Below, one piece after another: positions 1 to 8,393 of a stretch of 64,000 nucleotides of DNA. The stretch is taken from the NCBI RefSeq assembly GCF_015477355.1, contig NZ_JADLRJ010000004.1, positions 248,001 to 312,000 on the forward strand, in the 5' to 3' direction. The notes below the pieces were generated by a model that was not told the origin of the DNA, did no database searches, and saw only the letters and a program-made list of their open reading frames with translations. The position numbers were made by a program, and so were the translations under genes. Source of the stretch: Nocardia blacklockiae (GTDB lineage: Bacteria; Actinomycetota; Actinomycetes; Mycobacteriales; Mycobacteriaceae). Position 1 is the first letter of the stretch, and every line of letters starts with the position of its first letter.

Positions 1-2
1 GC

Positions 3-128
3 GGGTCAGATGTCGAGATCTTCGACGTCGATCCGGCCATGTCGGACGTTCCGTCCTCCTACAAGATGCGGGAGGAGCTCACGCGGGCCGATACGCGCGC
101 GATCCGGTTCCCGGCGTCGCGGTGTTGA
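3..128 (+). CDS. 3' end of an unidentified gene (partial)
   Basis: An open frame enters from the left edge and stops with TGA at 126-128, giving the last 41 residues of a protein (about ...EIFDVDPAMSDVP...TRAIRFPASRC). Third codon positions are nearly all G or C, as in the real genes here, while the competing frames lack this pattern. It runs convergently into the MarR gene and shares about 50 bases with its 3' end. I do not recognise the family. A non-coding explanation is possible because so little is visible. Confidence 0.5.
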   Translation, partial: GSDVEIFDVDPAMSDVPSSYKMREELTRADTRAIRFPASRC

Positions 129-564
129 GTGCCTGCACCGCCGCCACCAGCGGCGCCAGTTCGGGATCGGCGGCGGCGTGGCGCAAGGCCCCCGCCAGCG
201 CCTCGTCGTAATCCGGCCGGGCCCGCTCGAGGAGTTCCATGCCGGTCGGGGTGACATCGGTGTAGATGCCGCGACGATCGTCGGGACACAGATAACGCTG
301 CAGCAGACCGCGATCCTCGAGCCGGGTGACGAGCCGGGTCGCCGCGCTCTGGCTCAACGCCACGGCATCGGCCACCTGGTTCATCCGCAGATGCCCGCCC
401 GGCCCGTCGTGCTGACGGCCGAGCACCACCAGCACCGAGTACTCCCGCACGCTCAATTCGTGGTGCTGCAGGACGCGCTCGAGATGCGCCTCGATCCGGT
501 CGTGCAGCACCGACAGTGCGCACCAGCCGTCCGCTAGTCCGGTCAGCGCGGCATCCGCTGTCAT
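79..564 (-). CDS. MarR-family transcriptional regulator
   Basis: A 161-residue winged-helix repressor. Residues 57-90 form the helix-turn-helix (QVADAVALSQSAATRLVTRL) and residues 93-110 the wing with the family-typical DDRRG...VTPTG pattern. A start further upstream is open, but the ATG at 564 has a strong ribosome binding site, AGGAGG, a few bases before it. The gene is divergent from an MFS exporter 139 bases away, the classic layout of a MarR repressor controlling a drug-efflux gene. Three TTGCAAT-like repeats lie between them. Family assignment is firm; the ligand is unknown. Confidence 0.9.
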   Translation of the reverse strand: MTADAALTGLADGWCALSVLHDRIEAHLERVLQHHELSVREYSVLVVLGRQHDGPGGHLRMNQVADAVALSQSAATRLVTRLEDRGLLQRYLCPDDRRGIYTDVTPTGMELLERARPDYDEALAGALRHAAADPELAPLVAAVQALNTATPGTGSRAYRPA

Positions 565-627
565 GGGTTCCTCCTGCCAGAACGGGCGTGCGCTACCAGG
601 ATAGCGACTGCCCGCAATAGCCCGCGC

Positions 628-670
628 TTGCAATTAACCCGCGTGTGCAATTATTGTCGGCGCTTGTAAT
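628..670. promoter_or_regulatory. Candidate MarR operator: three TTGCAAT-like repeats
   Basis: TTGCAAT (628-634), GTGCAAT (645-651) and TTGTAAT (664-670) recur at 17- and 19-base spacing in the divergent promoter region. TTGCA (628-632) and TGCAA (646-650) also form an inverted pair. The spacing of about two helical turns and the AT-rich character suggest binding by the adjacent MarR protein. This is inference from position and pattern only. Confidence 0.5.
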
Positions 671-703
671 GCTCGTACGCAAGATGCTGTGGAGGCCCCG
701 TCC

Positions 704-1897
704 ATGCCGCTCGCACTGTTCGCCCTGACGCTCGGGGCATTCGCCATCGGCACCACCGAATTCATCGTGGTCGGCCTGCTGCCGGACATCGCCGACAGTT
801 ACGCCGTCACCATCCCCACCGCCGGATGGCTGGTCACCGGGTACGCGCTGGGCGTGCTGGCCGGCGCGCCGATCATGACCGGGCTGGGCACGCGGGTGTC
901 CCGCAAGCGCATGCTGCTGGTCAGCCTGCTACTGCTCATCGCCGGGAACGCCCTGTCCGCGCTCGCGCCGACATTCGGGCTGATGCTGACCGGGCGGATC
1001 GTGGCCTCGCTGGCACACGGCGCGTTCTTCGGCATCGGGTCGGTGGTGGCCGGCAACCTGGTGCGCCCGGACCGCCGCGCCGGAGCGATCGCGATCATGT
1101 TCACCGGACTCACCGTGGCCACCGTGCTCGGCGTGCCGCTGAGCACGCTGCTCGGCCAGCACTTCGGCTGGCGGCCGGCGTTCGCGCTGGTGGCCGTGGT
1201 CGGCGCGGTCGCCTTCGCGGGTGTGGCGGCACTGGTGCCCGAGCAACCCGCGCCCCGGGACGCGCGGCTGCGTCACGAACTCGCGGTCCTCGCCAATCCC
1301 CAAGTGCTGCTGGCCATGGCGATGACGGTGCTCGGCTTCGGCGGCGTCTTCGCGGCCATCACCTATCTCGCGCCGATGATGACCGAGGTCACCGGGTTCG
1401 CGGACAGCTCGGTCACTTGGATCATGGTGCTGTTCGGGCTCGGCTTCCTCATCGGCAACCTGATCGGCGGCCGCTACGCCGACCGGCACCTGATGCCGAT
1501 GCTGTACCTCACGCTCGGCACGCTGGCCGTGGTGCTGGGCCTGTTCACGCTCACCGCGCACAACAAGATCGCCGCCGCGGTGACGGTCGTCCTGATCGGC
1601 GCGCTCGGCTTCGCCACCGTGCCGCCGTTGCAGAAGCGGGTGCTCGACCAGGCGGCCGGCGCGCCCACGCTGGCGTCGGCGCTCAATATCGGCGCGTTCA
1701 ACCTCGGCAATGCCCTGGCCGCCTGGCTGGGCGGGCTCGTCATCGCCGCCGGCTTCGGGTACACCGCGCCGAGCTGGGTCGGGGTGCTGCTGTCCGGCAG
1801 CGCGCTGGGGTTGGCGGTGCTGTCGGGCGCACTGGAACGGCGCGGACGGTCGACCGTCGGCGAGAACGCGGAAGAGCTTGTGGCCGTGCGGCAGTGA
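704..1897 (+). CDS. MFS transporter, DHA1 drug-efflux type
   Basis: A 397-residue, 12-helix major facilitator protein. The N-terminus (MPLALFALTLGAFAIGTTEF) is typical of the AraJ/Cmx chloramphenicol and arabinose efflux group, and the GTRVSRKRM loop after helix 2 is a variant of MFS motif A. A GTG at 689 is open, but the ATG at 704 has GGAGG eight bases upstream and begins directly at helix 1. It is expected to act in the inner membrane as a proton-coupled exporter and to be repressed by the divergent MarR protein. The substrate cannot be read from sequence. Confidence 0.88.
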   Translation: MPLALFALTLGAFAIGTTEFIVVGLLPDIADSYAVTIPTAGWLVTGYALGVLAGAPIMTGLGTRVSRKRMLLVSLLLLIAGNALSALAPTFGLMLTGRIVASLAHGAFFGIGSVVAGNLVRPDRRAGAIAIMFTGLTVATVLGVPLSTLLGQHFGWRPAFALVAVVGAVAFAGVAALVPEQPAPRDARLRHELAVLANPQVLLAMAMTVLGFGGVFAAITYLAPMMTEVTGFADSSVTWIMVLFGLGFLIGNLIGGRYADRHLMPMLYLTLGTLAVVLGLFTLTAHNKIAAAVTVVLIGALGFATVPPLQKRVLDQAAGAPTLASALNIGAFNLGNALAAWLGGLVIAAGFGYTAPSWVGVLLSGSALGLAVLSGALERRGRSTVGENAEELVAVRQ

Positions 1898-1961
1898 GGA
1901 CGCCGGTGATCCGTTCGGGCAGCGGCGGCCGGGGAGCCGAATCCCCGGGCGCCGCGCCGAA

Positions 1962-2522
1962 TCAGTACGCCGAGAAGACGTTATCGATCGACCCGTAGCG
2001 ATTGGCGGCGTAGTTGCAGGCCGCGGCGATATTGGCGACCGGGTCGAAGATGTCCCACGAGGTGCCGTCCACGTGGAAGGCGACGAAGGTCGGATCGATG
2101 ACCTGCATGAGCCCCTTGGACGGAATCCCGGCCGCGGCATTGGAATCCCAGAGGTTGACGGCGGCCGGGTTACCGCCCGACTCCCGCATGGCATTGCGGT
2201 AGATGCCGTCGTAGGTGGCGGGAATGCCGCGCTGCCCCAGGATGTGCAGGGCGTTGCGAATCCAGCCGTCGAGGTCGTCCGGGAAGATCGGCGGCAGCAG
2301 CTGCGGGATCGGCTGCGGCATCGGCTGGACGAGCTGCTGCAGCTGGTCCTGCTGCGCCTGGGGCAGCTGCCGCTGCCACTGCGCCGCCTGCTGCTGCACC
2401 TGCTGGGCGGGTTCCTGCAGCTCCACCGGGACGCCCGCGATGGGAGTCTCGGCGTAGGCCTGCGCCGGCACGGCGAGGACGGCGGCGAAAGCGGTGAGCC
2501 GCAACAGTTTTCGTAAATGCAT
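1962..2522 (-). CDS. Secreted lytic transglycosylase (SLT domain)
   Basis: A 186-residue exported protein. Residues 1-24 are a signal peptide ending AYA. Residues 36-80 are a Gln/Pro-rich linker, and residues 105-186 an SLT lysozyme-like domain with the catalytic Glu114 in MRESGGNP and the GLMQVI motif at 137-142. Such enzymes cleave peptidoglycan glycan strands and are related in fold to the Rpf group of Mycobacteriales. The gene stands alone, downstream of and on the same strand as glmS, separated by a terminator and an intergenic region rich in inverted repeats that may control it. Confidence 0.88.
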   Translation of the reverse strand: MHLRKLLRLTAFAAVLAVPAQAYAETPIAGVPVELQEPAQQVQQQAAQWQRQLPQAQQDQLQQLVQPMPQPIPQLLPPIFPDDLDGWIRNALHILGQRGIPATYDGIYRNAMRESGGNPAAVNLWDSNAAAGIPSKGLMQVIDPTFVAFHVDGTSWDIFDPVANIAAACNYAANRYGSIDNVFSAY

Positions 2523-2729
2523 GGGGAGCTCCGACAGCGCGCGGGTACCGCGGCGCCGGGTGCCGGCGTCGTCGAGAGGCGCTGTTTTCTGTTGTGACTT
2601 GCGTTGTGGGATAAGAGGATTCAGTTGTCCGCGAACAGGGCGCGGTGCACCGCACGCCGACCAGAGGCCGGCGACAGAGGCGGAGCCGTAGCGGCGGATG
2701 TTCGCTGGAGCACGGTCACCGCACGCGAC

Positions 2730-2816
2730 AAACAGACTTGCGGTCTGTTTTCTGGCACGTCACAGACTGATTGCGAAAGGTGAACGCAATCTGAACTCCG
2801 AGTGAACTTAAAGTTC
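2730..2816. promoter_or_regulatory. Cluster of three inverted repeats
   Basis: Three perfect inverted repeats occur in 87 bases: AAACAGAC/GTCTGTTT (2730-2737 and 2743-2750, 5-base centre), GATTGCG/CGCAATC (2769-2775 and 2785-2791) and GAACTT-A-AAGTTC (2804-2816). They lie about 200-300 bases upstream of the transglycosylase start. They look like regulator binding sites rather than terminators, since they differ in sequence and lack a common poly-T tail. Which proteins bind is unknown. Confidence 0.5.
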
Positions 2817-2828
2817 TATTCACCTGAG

Positions 2829-2848
2829 AAAAATCCCCGGAGCAGGGG
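2829..2848 (-). terminator. Rho-independent terminator of glmS
   Basis: Read on the minus strand, a CCCC-TGCTCC-GGGG hairpin (2848-2835) is followed by ATTTTTC. It lies 87 bases beyond the glmS stop. The stem is short, but the T-run is unusual for such GC-rich DNA and supports the call. Confidence 0.65.
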
Positions 2849-2934
2849 CTACCGAGATCTCGAGCACATCACACGCGCGAGACCCCGGTAGCGAAACATC
2901 GGTTGCCCGGACGTATCGGTACGCCGGAATCCGC

Positions 2935-4800
2935 TTATTCGACGGTGACCGACTTGGCGAGATTGCGCGGCTTGTCGATGTCGTACCCGCGCGCCTGCGC
3001 CACCTCGGCGGCGAACACCTGCAACGGCACCGTCGACAGCAGCGGCTGGAAAAGCGTTGGGGCGGCGGGAATTTCGATGAGGTGATCGGCGAACGGCCGC
3101 ACCGTGTCGTCGCCCTCCTCGGCGATCACGATGGTGCGCGCGCCCCGGGCCTGGATCTCCCGGATATTGCTGAGCAGCTTGGAGTGCAGCACCGCGCGGC
3201 CCTTCGGCGAGGGCATCACCACGATCACCGGCAGGCCCTCCTCGATGAGCGCGATCGGGCCGTGCTTCAGCTCGCCCGCGGCGAATCCCTCGGCGTGCAT
3301 GTACGCCAGTTCCTTGAGCTTGAGCGCGCCCTCGAGCGCCACCGGGTAGCCGACGTGACGGCCCAGGAACAGCACCGTCGGCACGTTCGCGAACTGCCGG
3401 GCGATCGCGCGCACCTGCGGCGCGGTCTCCAGCACCCGCTCGACGAGCTTCGGCATCGCCTCCAACTCGCCGAACTCGCGCGCGACCTCGTCGGGGTATT
3501 TGGTGCCGCGTGCCTGCGCGAGAGCCAGCCCCACCAGGTAGTTGGCGGTGATCTGGGCGAGGAACGCCTTGGTGGAGGCCACCCCGATCTCCGGCCCGGT
3601 GCGGGTGTAGACCACGGCATCGGATTCGCGCGGGATCTGCGCGCCGTTGGTGTTGCAGATGGCCAGGACCCGCGCCTTCTGCTCCTTGGCGTGCCGCACC
3701 GCCTCCAGGGTGTCGGCGGTCTCGCCCGACTGCGAGATCGCCACCACCAGCGTGGAACGGTCCAGAACCGGGTCGCGGTAACGGAATTCGCTGGCCAGCT
3801 CCACCTCGACCGGCACCCGGGTCCAATGCTCGATGGCGTATTTGGCCAGCAGGCCTGCGTGATACGAACTGCCGCAGGCGACGACGAAGACCTTGTCGAA
3901 CTCGCGCAGTTCCTGCTCGGCCAGGCGCTGCTCGTCCAGGACGATGCGACCGTTGGCGAAGTGCCCGATCAAGGTCTCGGCGACGCCAGTCGGCTGCTCC
4001 TCGATCTCCTTGAGCATGAAGTAGTCGTGACCACCCTTCTCGGCCGCGGCCAGATCCCAGTCGATGGTGAAGGGGCGGGTAGGCACGCCGTCGTTGCCGT
4101 CGAAGTCGGTGACCTCGTAGGTGTCGGCGGTGATCACCACGGCCTGGTCCTGGCCCAGTTCGACGGCCTCGCGGGTGTGCTCGATGAAGGCGGTGACATC
4201 GGAGGCGATGAACATCTCGCCGCGGCCGACGCCCACCACCAGCGGGGTCGACCGGCGCGCGGCCACGATCGTGCCCGGATGGTCCGCGTGCGTGAAGACC
4301 AGCGTGAACGCACCCTCCAGCCGACGCAGCACGGCGAGCGCGCTGGCGACGAAGTCACCCGCGGTCGGCCCGGCGGCGTAGGCGCGCGCCACCAGGTGCA
4401 CCGCGACCTCGGTGTCGGTGTCGCTGCTCAGTTCGACGCCGGCGTCCTCGAGTTCGTGGCGCAGCGGCGCGAAGTTCTCGATGATGCCGTTGTGCACCAC
4501 CGCGACCTTGCCGGTGGCGTCGCGGTGCGGGTGCGCGTTGCGGTCGGTGGGCGCGCCGTGCGTGGCCCAGCGGGTGTGCCCCATGCCGGCGGTGCCGGTG
4601 AAGCGGTGGATGCCGGTCTCGGCGAGTTCGGCCTCCAGATTGGCCAGCCTGCCCGCCTTCCGTTCCACCGCGATGGCGCCCGCGCCGTCCAGGATCGCCA
4701 CTCCCGCGGAGTCGTACCCCCGATACTCCATGCGGCGCAGCGCGTCCACGACGACGCCGAGCGCGTCCCGGTACCCGACGTAGCCCACGATTCCGCACAT
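2935..4800 (-). CDS. glmS: Glutamine--fructose-6-phosphate aminotransferase (isomerizing)
   Basis: A 621-residue full-length GlmS, the first committed step of UDP-GlcNAc synthesis: fructose-6-phosphate plus glutamine to glucosamine-6-phosphate. The N-terminal nucleophile Cys2 (MCGIVGYVG) starts the class II glutaminase domain (1-240). Two SIS sugar-isomerase domains follow, with SQSGET near 355 and the C-terminus ending KSVTVE as in other actinomycetes. glmM lies about 16.6 kb away on the same strand. In M. tuberculosis the two are only about five genes apart, so extra DNA has entered between them here. Confidence 0.97.
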   Translation of the reverse strand: MCGIVGYVGYRDALGVVVDALRRMEYRGYDSAGVAILDGAGAIAVERKAGRLANLEAELAETGIHRFTGTAGMGHTRWATHGAPTDRNAHPHRDATGKVAVVHNGIIENFAPLRHELEDAGVELSSDTDTEVAVHLVARAYAAGPTAGDFVASALAVLRRLEGAFTLVFTHADHPGTIVAARRSTPLVVGVGRGEMFIASDVTAFIEHTREAVELGQDQAVVITADTYEVTDFDGNDGVPTRPFTIDWDLAAAEKGGHDYFMLKEIEEQPTGVAETLIGHFANGRIVLDEQRLAEQELREFDKVFVVACGSSYHAGLLAKYAIEHWTRVPVEVELASEFRYRDPVLDRSTLVVAISQSGETADTLEAVRHAKEQKARVLAICNTNGAQIPRESDAVVYTRTGPEIGVASTKAFLAQITANYLVGLALAQARGTKYPDEVAREFGELEAMPKLVERVLETAPQVRAIARQFANVPTVLFLGRHVGYPVALEGALKLKELAYMHAEGFAAGELKHGPIALIEEGLPVIVVMPSPKGRAVLHSKLLSNIREIQARGARTIVIAEEGDDTVRPFADHLIEIPAAPTLFQPLLSTVPLQVFAAEVAQARGYDIDKPRNLAKSVTVE

Positions 4801-4986
4801 GGTGTGTCAGCGTACTTGGCGGCGCGACGGCGAGCGACGGGGCCGGAGGGCCGGTGTGAGCTGGGCTACCTGGCGTGATCACGGGCGCTCGATCGGGCGC
4901 GCGAGCCGTCACTTTCGCGCGTGCGACGGCGACTCCGGGCCGGGTGAAACGCCGAAACCCGGCCGTCATCCGATAAGTTCGTCCCC

Positions 4987-5850
4987 GTGTCGGCGTCTGT
5001 GAAATCGCTCCTGAGCAACCTCAGCACCCCCGGCCCGCACCGGGTCCTGCGCGGCAATCTCGGCATCGCCGGGCAGCCGGGCGTGGTGTACACCCCGGAG
5101 CAGGGGCGCAACCTGCCCGCGGTGGTCTTCGGGCACGGCTGGCTGGCCGGCGTCGGCAGCTATCGGAAGTTGCTGCAGCACCTGGCCTCCTGGGGTTACG
5201 TCGCGGCCGCACCGGACACCGAGCGCGGCCCGATCCCGTCGCACCTGAACCTCGCGACCGATCTGCTGACCACCCTCGACATCTGCACCGGCGTGCGGCT
5301 GGGCAACGGCTCGATCAGCGTGCACCCCGACAAGCTCGTACTGGCCGGCCACGGCATGGGCGCGGGCGCCGCGGTGATCGCCGCCGCGCAGCGCCGGGTC
5401 GCCGCGGTCGCCGCCCTCTTCCCCGCCCCCACGGCCCCCGCGTCGGAATCCCTCGCCCCCGACATCGAGGCGCCCGCCCTCATCCTCGCCGGCGACGACA
5501 TCGACTCCGTCGCCTCCAACGCCCTGGCCCTCACCACGGCGTGGGGCGGCCCCGCGATCCTGCGCACCGTCGACAAGTCCACCCACAACGGCATAGCCGG
5601 CGGCCGCCGCGCCCTCGCCGCCCTCGGCGCCGCCAAATACGAACCCAAAACCGACCGAACAGTACGCGCATTGTTGGTCGGCTACTTGAACTATCGAATC
5701 CTCGGCGACAAAACCTACAAAGCCTTCGCCGATCCGGAGGAAACACTCCCCCGCACGACACTCGTGGACCCGGAGACCTTCGGCAAGGAGGAGCCGGAGG
5801 CGCCGTCGAAACTGCAACTGCTCCAGGCTGTGCAGATGCTACGAAAGTAG
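4987..5850 (+). CDS. Alpha/beta-hydrolase-fold protein lacking the nucleophile Ser
   Basis: A 287-residue protein of the dienelactone-hydrolase/chlorophyllase-like fold. VVFGHGWLAG (47-56) is the oxyanion-hole strand, and a possible acid (Asp170/171) and base (His200 in STHNG) are present. The nucleophile elbow reads GHGMG (121-125) where active enzymes have GHSMG, so the catalytic serine is glycine. Start GTG 4987; no signal peptide. It sits divergent from glmS, the position of an M. tuberculosis gene near Rv3438. It is either a non-catalytic scaffold or an enzyme using an atypical residue. Confidence 0.8.
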   Translation: MSASVKSLLSNLSTPGPHRVLRGNLGIAGQPGVVYTPEQGRNLPAVVFGHGWLAGVGSYRKLLQHLASWGYVAAAPDTERGPIPSHLNLATDLLTTLDICTGVRLGNGSISVHPDKLVLAGHGMGAGAAVIAAAQRRVAAVAALFPAPTAPASESLAPDIEAPALILAGDDIDSVASNALALTTAWGGPAILRTVDKSTHNGIAGGRRALAALGAAKYEPKTDRTVRALLVGYLNYRILGDKTYKAFADPEETLPRTTLVDPETFGKEEPEAPSKLQLLQAVQMLRK

Positions 5851-5997
5851 GGAATTCGCGAGCCCGTGGATCACCCGCTCCGCCGGTTCGGATCGTCGAT
5901 CTTGCACGTCATGAGGGCTGCCGGTACGGTCGCCGAAGGGGGCGGGGAGCCGGTCCGGTCCCGACGCACATCGAGGTACCGGTACCGAGAGGACGCG

Positions 5998-6567
5998 ATG
6001 AGCAACCGGGGACGCGTGGTGCGCGGTATAGGCATGGCGGCCGGCACGATTCTGCTGCTTTCCGCCTGCAACTCCGGGGACGATCCACAGCCGTCCGCGA
6101 ACTCCAACCCCTCGGCCAGTCGAATTGCACCGGCTCCGACGGCATTCGATCCCTGTTCGGGGGTGCTGCAGCCGGTGCTGGATTCGGAGCAGCTGCACAA
6201 TCAGCAGGTGGCCAACTCCGACAGCAATGGCGGAATTCAATGGCGGGGATGTCAGTGGGTGCAGTCGGACGGGTATTCGGTCTCGATTCGGACGACGAAT
6301 ATCACGCTGCAGATGGTGCGGGAGAATACGGGCTTCCAGGTGGTCGAGGAGTTGTCCATCGGGGGGCGGGCGGCGGTGGTTTATCGGGACCCGGAGATCA
6401 CTGCGACGGCGCGGGAATGTGCGCTGAATTTCGAACTGCAGGGCGGCAGTCTCGAGTTCTCGTTGAGCAATCCGGCCTCGAACCGGAAGACCGGGAACAT
6501 GGACACCTGCGAAATCGCCAAGGGGCTCGCCGAGAAGACCGTGCCACTGGTGCCGGCCTCCGTGTGA
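5998..6567 (+). CDS. DUF3558-like lipoprotein
   Basis: A 189-residue lipoprotein. The lipobox LLSAC places the lipidated cysteine at residue 24, followed by a Ser/Asn/Pro linker and a globular domain containing the conserved DPCSGV and a late cysteine pair (ECALNF, DTCEIA), as in the DUF3558 family common in Nocardia and mycobacteria. GAGAGGA lies just upstream of the ATG. It is the first gene of the rightward T7SS-associated cluster, and such lipoproteins often accompany ESX genes. The molecular role is unknown. Base composition is less GC-rich than the flanking housekeeping genes. Confidence 0.8.
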   Translation: MSNRGRVVRGIGMAAGTILLLSACNSGDDPQPSANSNPSASRIAPAPTAFDPCSGVLQPVLDSEQLHNQQVANSDSNGGIQWRGCQWVQSDGYSVSIRTTNITLQMVRENTGFQVVEELSIGGRAAVVYRDPEITATARECALNFELQGGSLEFSLSNPASNRKTGNMDTCEIAKGLAEKTVPLVPASV

Positions 6568-6621
6568 TGCCGGGCAACCCGGTCGGTGCAGATCGGGGTC
6601 TAGAGGGAGGATCCGAAGACC

Positions 6622-7125
6622 ATGGCCGCCAACGATGACCCACGACCGCTGGCGGGTCTGATCAATGAAGCGAAAGAAGGACGGCTGACCGTCAGCTTCA
6701 ACGCCGATGTCCGCCTCAACGCTGAAGAGTTCGCCTACATGGAACGGGATTGCCAAGCCTTCAAGGACGCGATCAGAAGTCTTCAGCAGATCGCGATGAG
6801 CATTTCCAAGCAATCCAAATGGGGCCTCGGCGAGGATCAGAAACTACTGACCTCCGCACAGATACTCGTGCACCGATTCCGGGCGAAGGCCGCGATCGTC
6901 GACCCCGCCACGGATTCGGAAAACAACATCTTCGACATACTCGAAGAGCACTACAAGGCCGTGGACAACATCCAGGAACTGCATCGCACCATTGCGCAGA
7001 AATTCATGGAAACCGACCAGGATTTCGCAGCACGCTACAACGAGGTACAGGCGAGTATGCCGAAGAGCCAGATCACCGCACCCGTCCAAGGGCCGGGGGT
7101 CCAGACGGATGAGAAGTGGAAATGA
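6622..7125 (+). CDS. Helical T7SS-associated protein
   Basis: A 167-residue protein with no signal peptide or membrane segment, predicted largely helical (for example EDQKLLTSAQILVHRF). I do not recognise a named family. Its place at the head of an ATGA-coupled pair with a Pro/Gly-rich WXG-type protein mirrors the small-protein/large-partner layout seen three more times nearby, so it is inferred to be the secretion or chaperone partner of the next gene. AGGGAGGAT lies upstream of the start. Codon use is noticeably less GC-biased than in its neighbours. Confidence 0.75.
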   Translation: MAANDDPRPLAGLINEAKEGRLTVSFNADVRLNAEEFAYMERDCQAFKDAIRSLQQIAMSISKQSKWGLGEDQKLLTSAQILVHRFRAKAAIVDPATDSENNIFDILEEHYKAVDNIQELHRTIAQKFMETDQDFAARYNEVQASMPKSQITAPVQGPGVQTDEKWK

Positions 7126-8288
7126 CCTTCTCCAATGAGCGCCCGCGGATCGAGGGCGGCGAGAATCCCGACAACATCGAGCACTGGGACATCTACCGGG
7201 CGTTCAACCCGCAGGACACCACGGATGCCAACGACGCGGCCGGCAAATTCACGACGATAGCCACGCAGTGGAATGCCGACGTCACCATTTTCGCGGCCCG
7301 ACTGCAACGTTCCAGCGCCGCGGCCTGGGACGGCCAGGCCGCCGAAGCCTCCCGGGAGGCGGTCCGCAACTACACCCAGCGCGCCGTCGACCTGACCCCC
7401 ACCCTCCAGTCCCTGGCCCGGCAGGTGTCGACGGCGATCACCGGCATCACCAACACGAAAAAGAATGTCGCGGAACCCAATTCCGGTGTGGGCTGGAACA
7501 TCTTCAACCCCAAGGGCTGGAGTATCGGCGATTGGGACGGCCCCCGCTCGCGAGACGGCATCAGCGAGGCGCGCGACAAAGCCCGGGCGGCCATGCGCGA
7601 TCACTATCTGGTCGATTTCAAATCCGCCGATTCCCAGATCCCCGAACTGCCCCGAGCGGTGAATCCCACCAGCCCGCTGTACAACTGGCAACCCGGCACC
7701 AGCGGTGTTCCCGGTCCCAGCACGGCGGGCGTGCCGGTGACGCCGGGTACTCAGCCGGACAGTCCCGAAGGCACCGCAGCCCAGCCCACAACGCAGGGCC
7801 AGGATTCCGGTACCGCGCAGGATTCGGGTTCGACGGAGCCCGCGGCGACCAATTCCGCAGCGGCCACGGATGATTCGGCCGCGACCACACCCACCGGCGT
7901 CGACCCCAACGCCGCCGCGACCCGCCCCAGCAGTGCGGGCGGGAGCGGCTCAGGCGGCATTCCCGGCGGCGGTCTCGGCGGCCTCACCGGTGGCAGCACA
8001 CCGGGCGGCGGTCGCAGCGTGCCGGGTGCACCGGGCAGCGGAACCGCCGGCAATGCGGCTGCCGCGGCCGCCCGCGCCGGGGCCGCGGGCATGCCGGGCA
8101 CGGGGATGCCCGGCATGGGCGGCGCGGGCGGCAAGGGCAAAGGTGAGGAGGACGAAAGTACTCACGCCATCCCCGACTGGCTCAAGAACATGGAGAACGC
8201 CGAAGAATTGCTCGGCGAGGTTCCGAAAACGATCCCCGGCGGGGTGATCGGCGGCGATTACGCCGATCCCCGTCCGCCGGACAAATAG
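7122..8288 (+). CDS. WXG-like T7SS substrate with Pro/Gly-rich tail
   Basis: A 388-residue protein. The N-terminal helical domain (about 25-130) carries a WDG turn at 69-71, a variant of the WXG motif of T7SS substrates, within AAWDGQAAEASREAV. Residues 190-345 are low-complexity Pro/Gly/Ser/Ala/Thr, and the last 40 residues form a short acidic folded-looking segment. The ATG at 7122 overlaps the previous stop (ATGA), indicating coupled translation. A GTG at 7116 is an alternative. Probable ESX-exported protein with a disordered tail; no enzymatic domain seen. Confidence 0.75.
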   Translation: MTFSNERPRIEGGENPDNIEHWDIYRAFNPQDTTDANDAAGKFTTIATQWNADVTIFAARLQRSSAAAWDGQAAEASREAVRNYTQRAVDLTPTLQSLARQVSTAITGITNTKKNVAEPNSGVGWNIFNPKGWSIGDWDGPRSRDGISEARDKARAAMRDHYLVDFKSADSQIPELPRAVNPTSPLYNWQPGTSGVPGPSTAGVPVTPGTQPDSPEGTAAQPTTQGQDSGTAQDSGSTEPAATNSAAATDDSAATTPTGVDPNAAATRPSSAGGSGSGGIPGGGLGGLTGGSTPGGGRSVPGAPGSGTAGNAAAAAARAGAAGMPGTGMPGMGGAGGKGKGEEDESTHAIPDWLKNMENAEELLGEVPKTIPGGVIGGDYADPRPPDK

Positions 8289-8393
8289 CGGGGTGGTGCG
8301 GGAAACCGCGCCGCACCGCTCCAGCATCTCGCCGCTCCCGTCGACGACCGTTCCGGTGACGCGGCACCGCTTTTCGCACGATGGGAATTCCGC

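Larger units (their letters stand above)
2523..2934. other. Intergenic region glmS/transglycosylase
   Basis: About 410 bases with no gene I can support. It holds the glmS terminator near 2835-2848, a further inverted pair (GCTACCG at 2848-2854 with CGGTAGC at 2886-2892), and three AT-richer inverted repeats at 2730-2816. The rest is presumed promoter and 5' leader of the transglycosylase. I looked for a c-di-AMP (ydaO) riboswitch, which precedes some rpf-like genes, and did not find its conserved core. Confidence 0.6.

Noticed and set aside
2523-2800. ydaO c-di-AMP riboswitch before the transglycosylase
   Set aside because: The conserved riboswitch core was not found on the minus strand.
3082-4878. 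598-codon open frame opposite glmS
   Set aside because: glmS is unmistakable on the other strand; the antisense frame has no motif.
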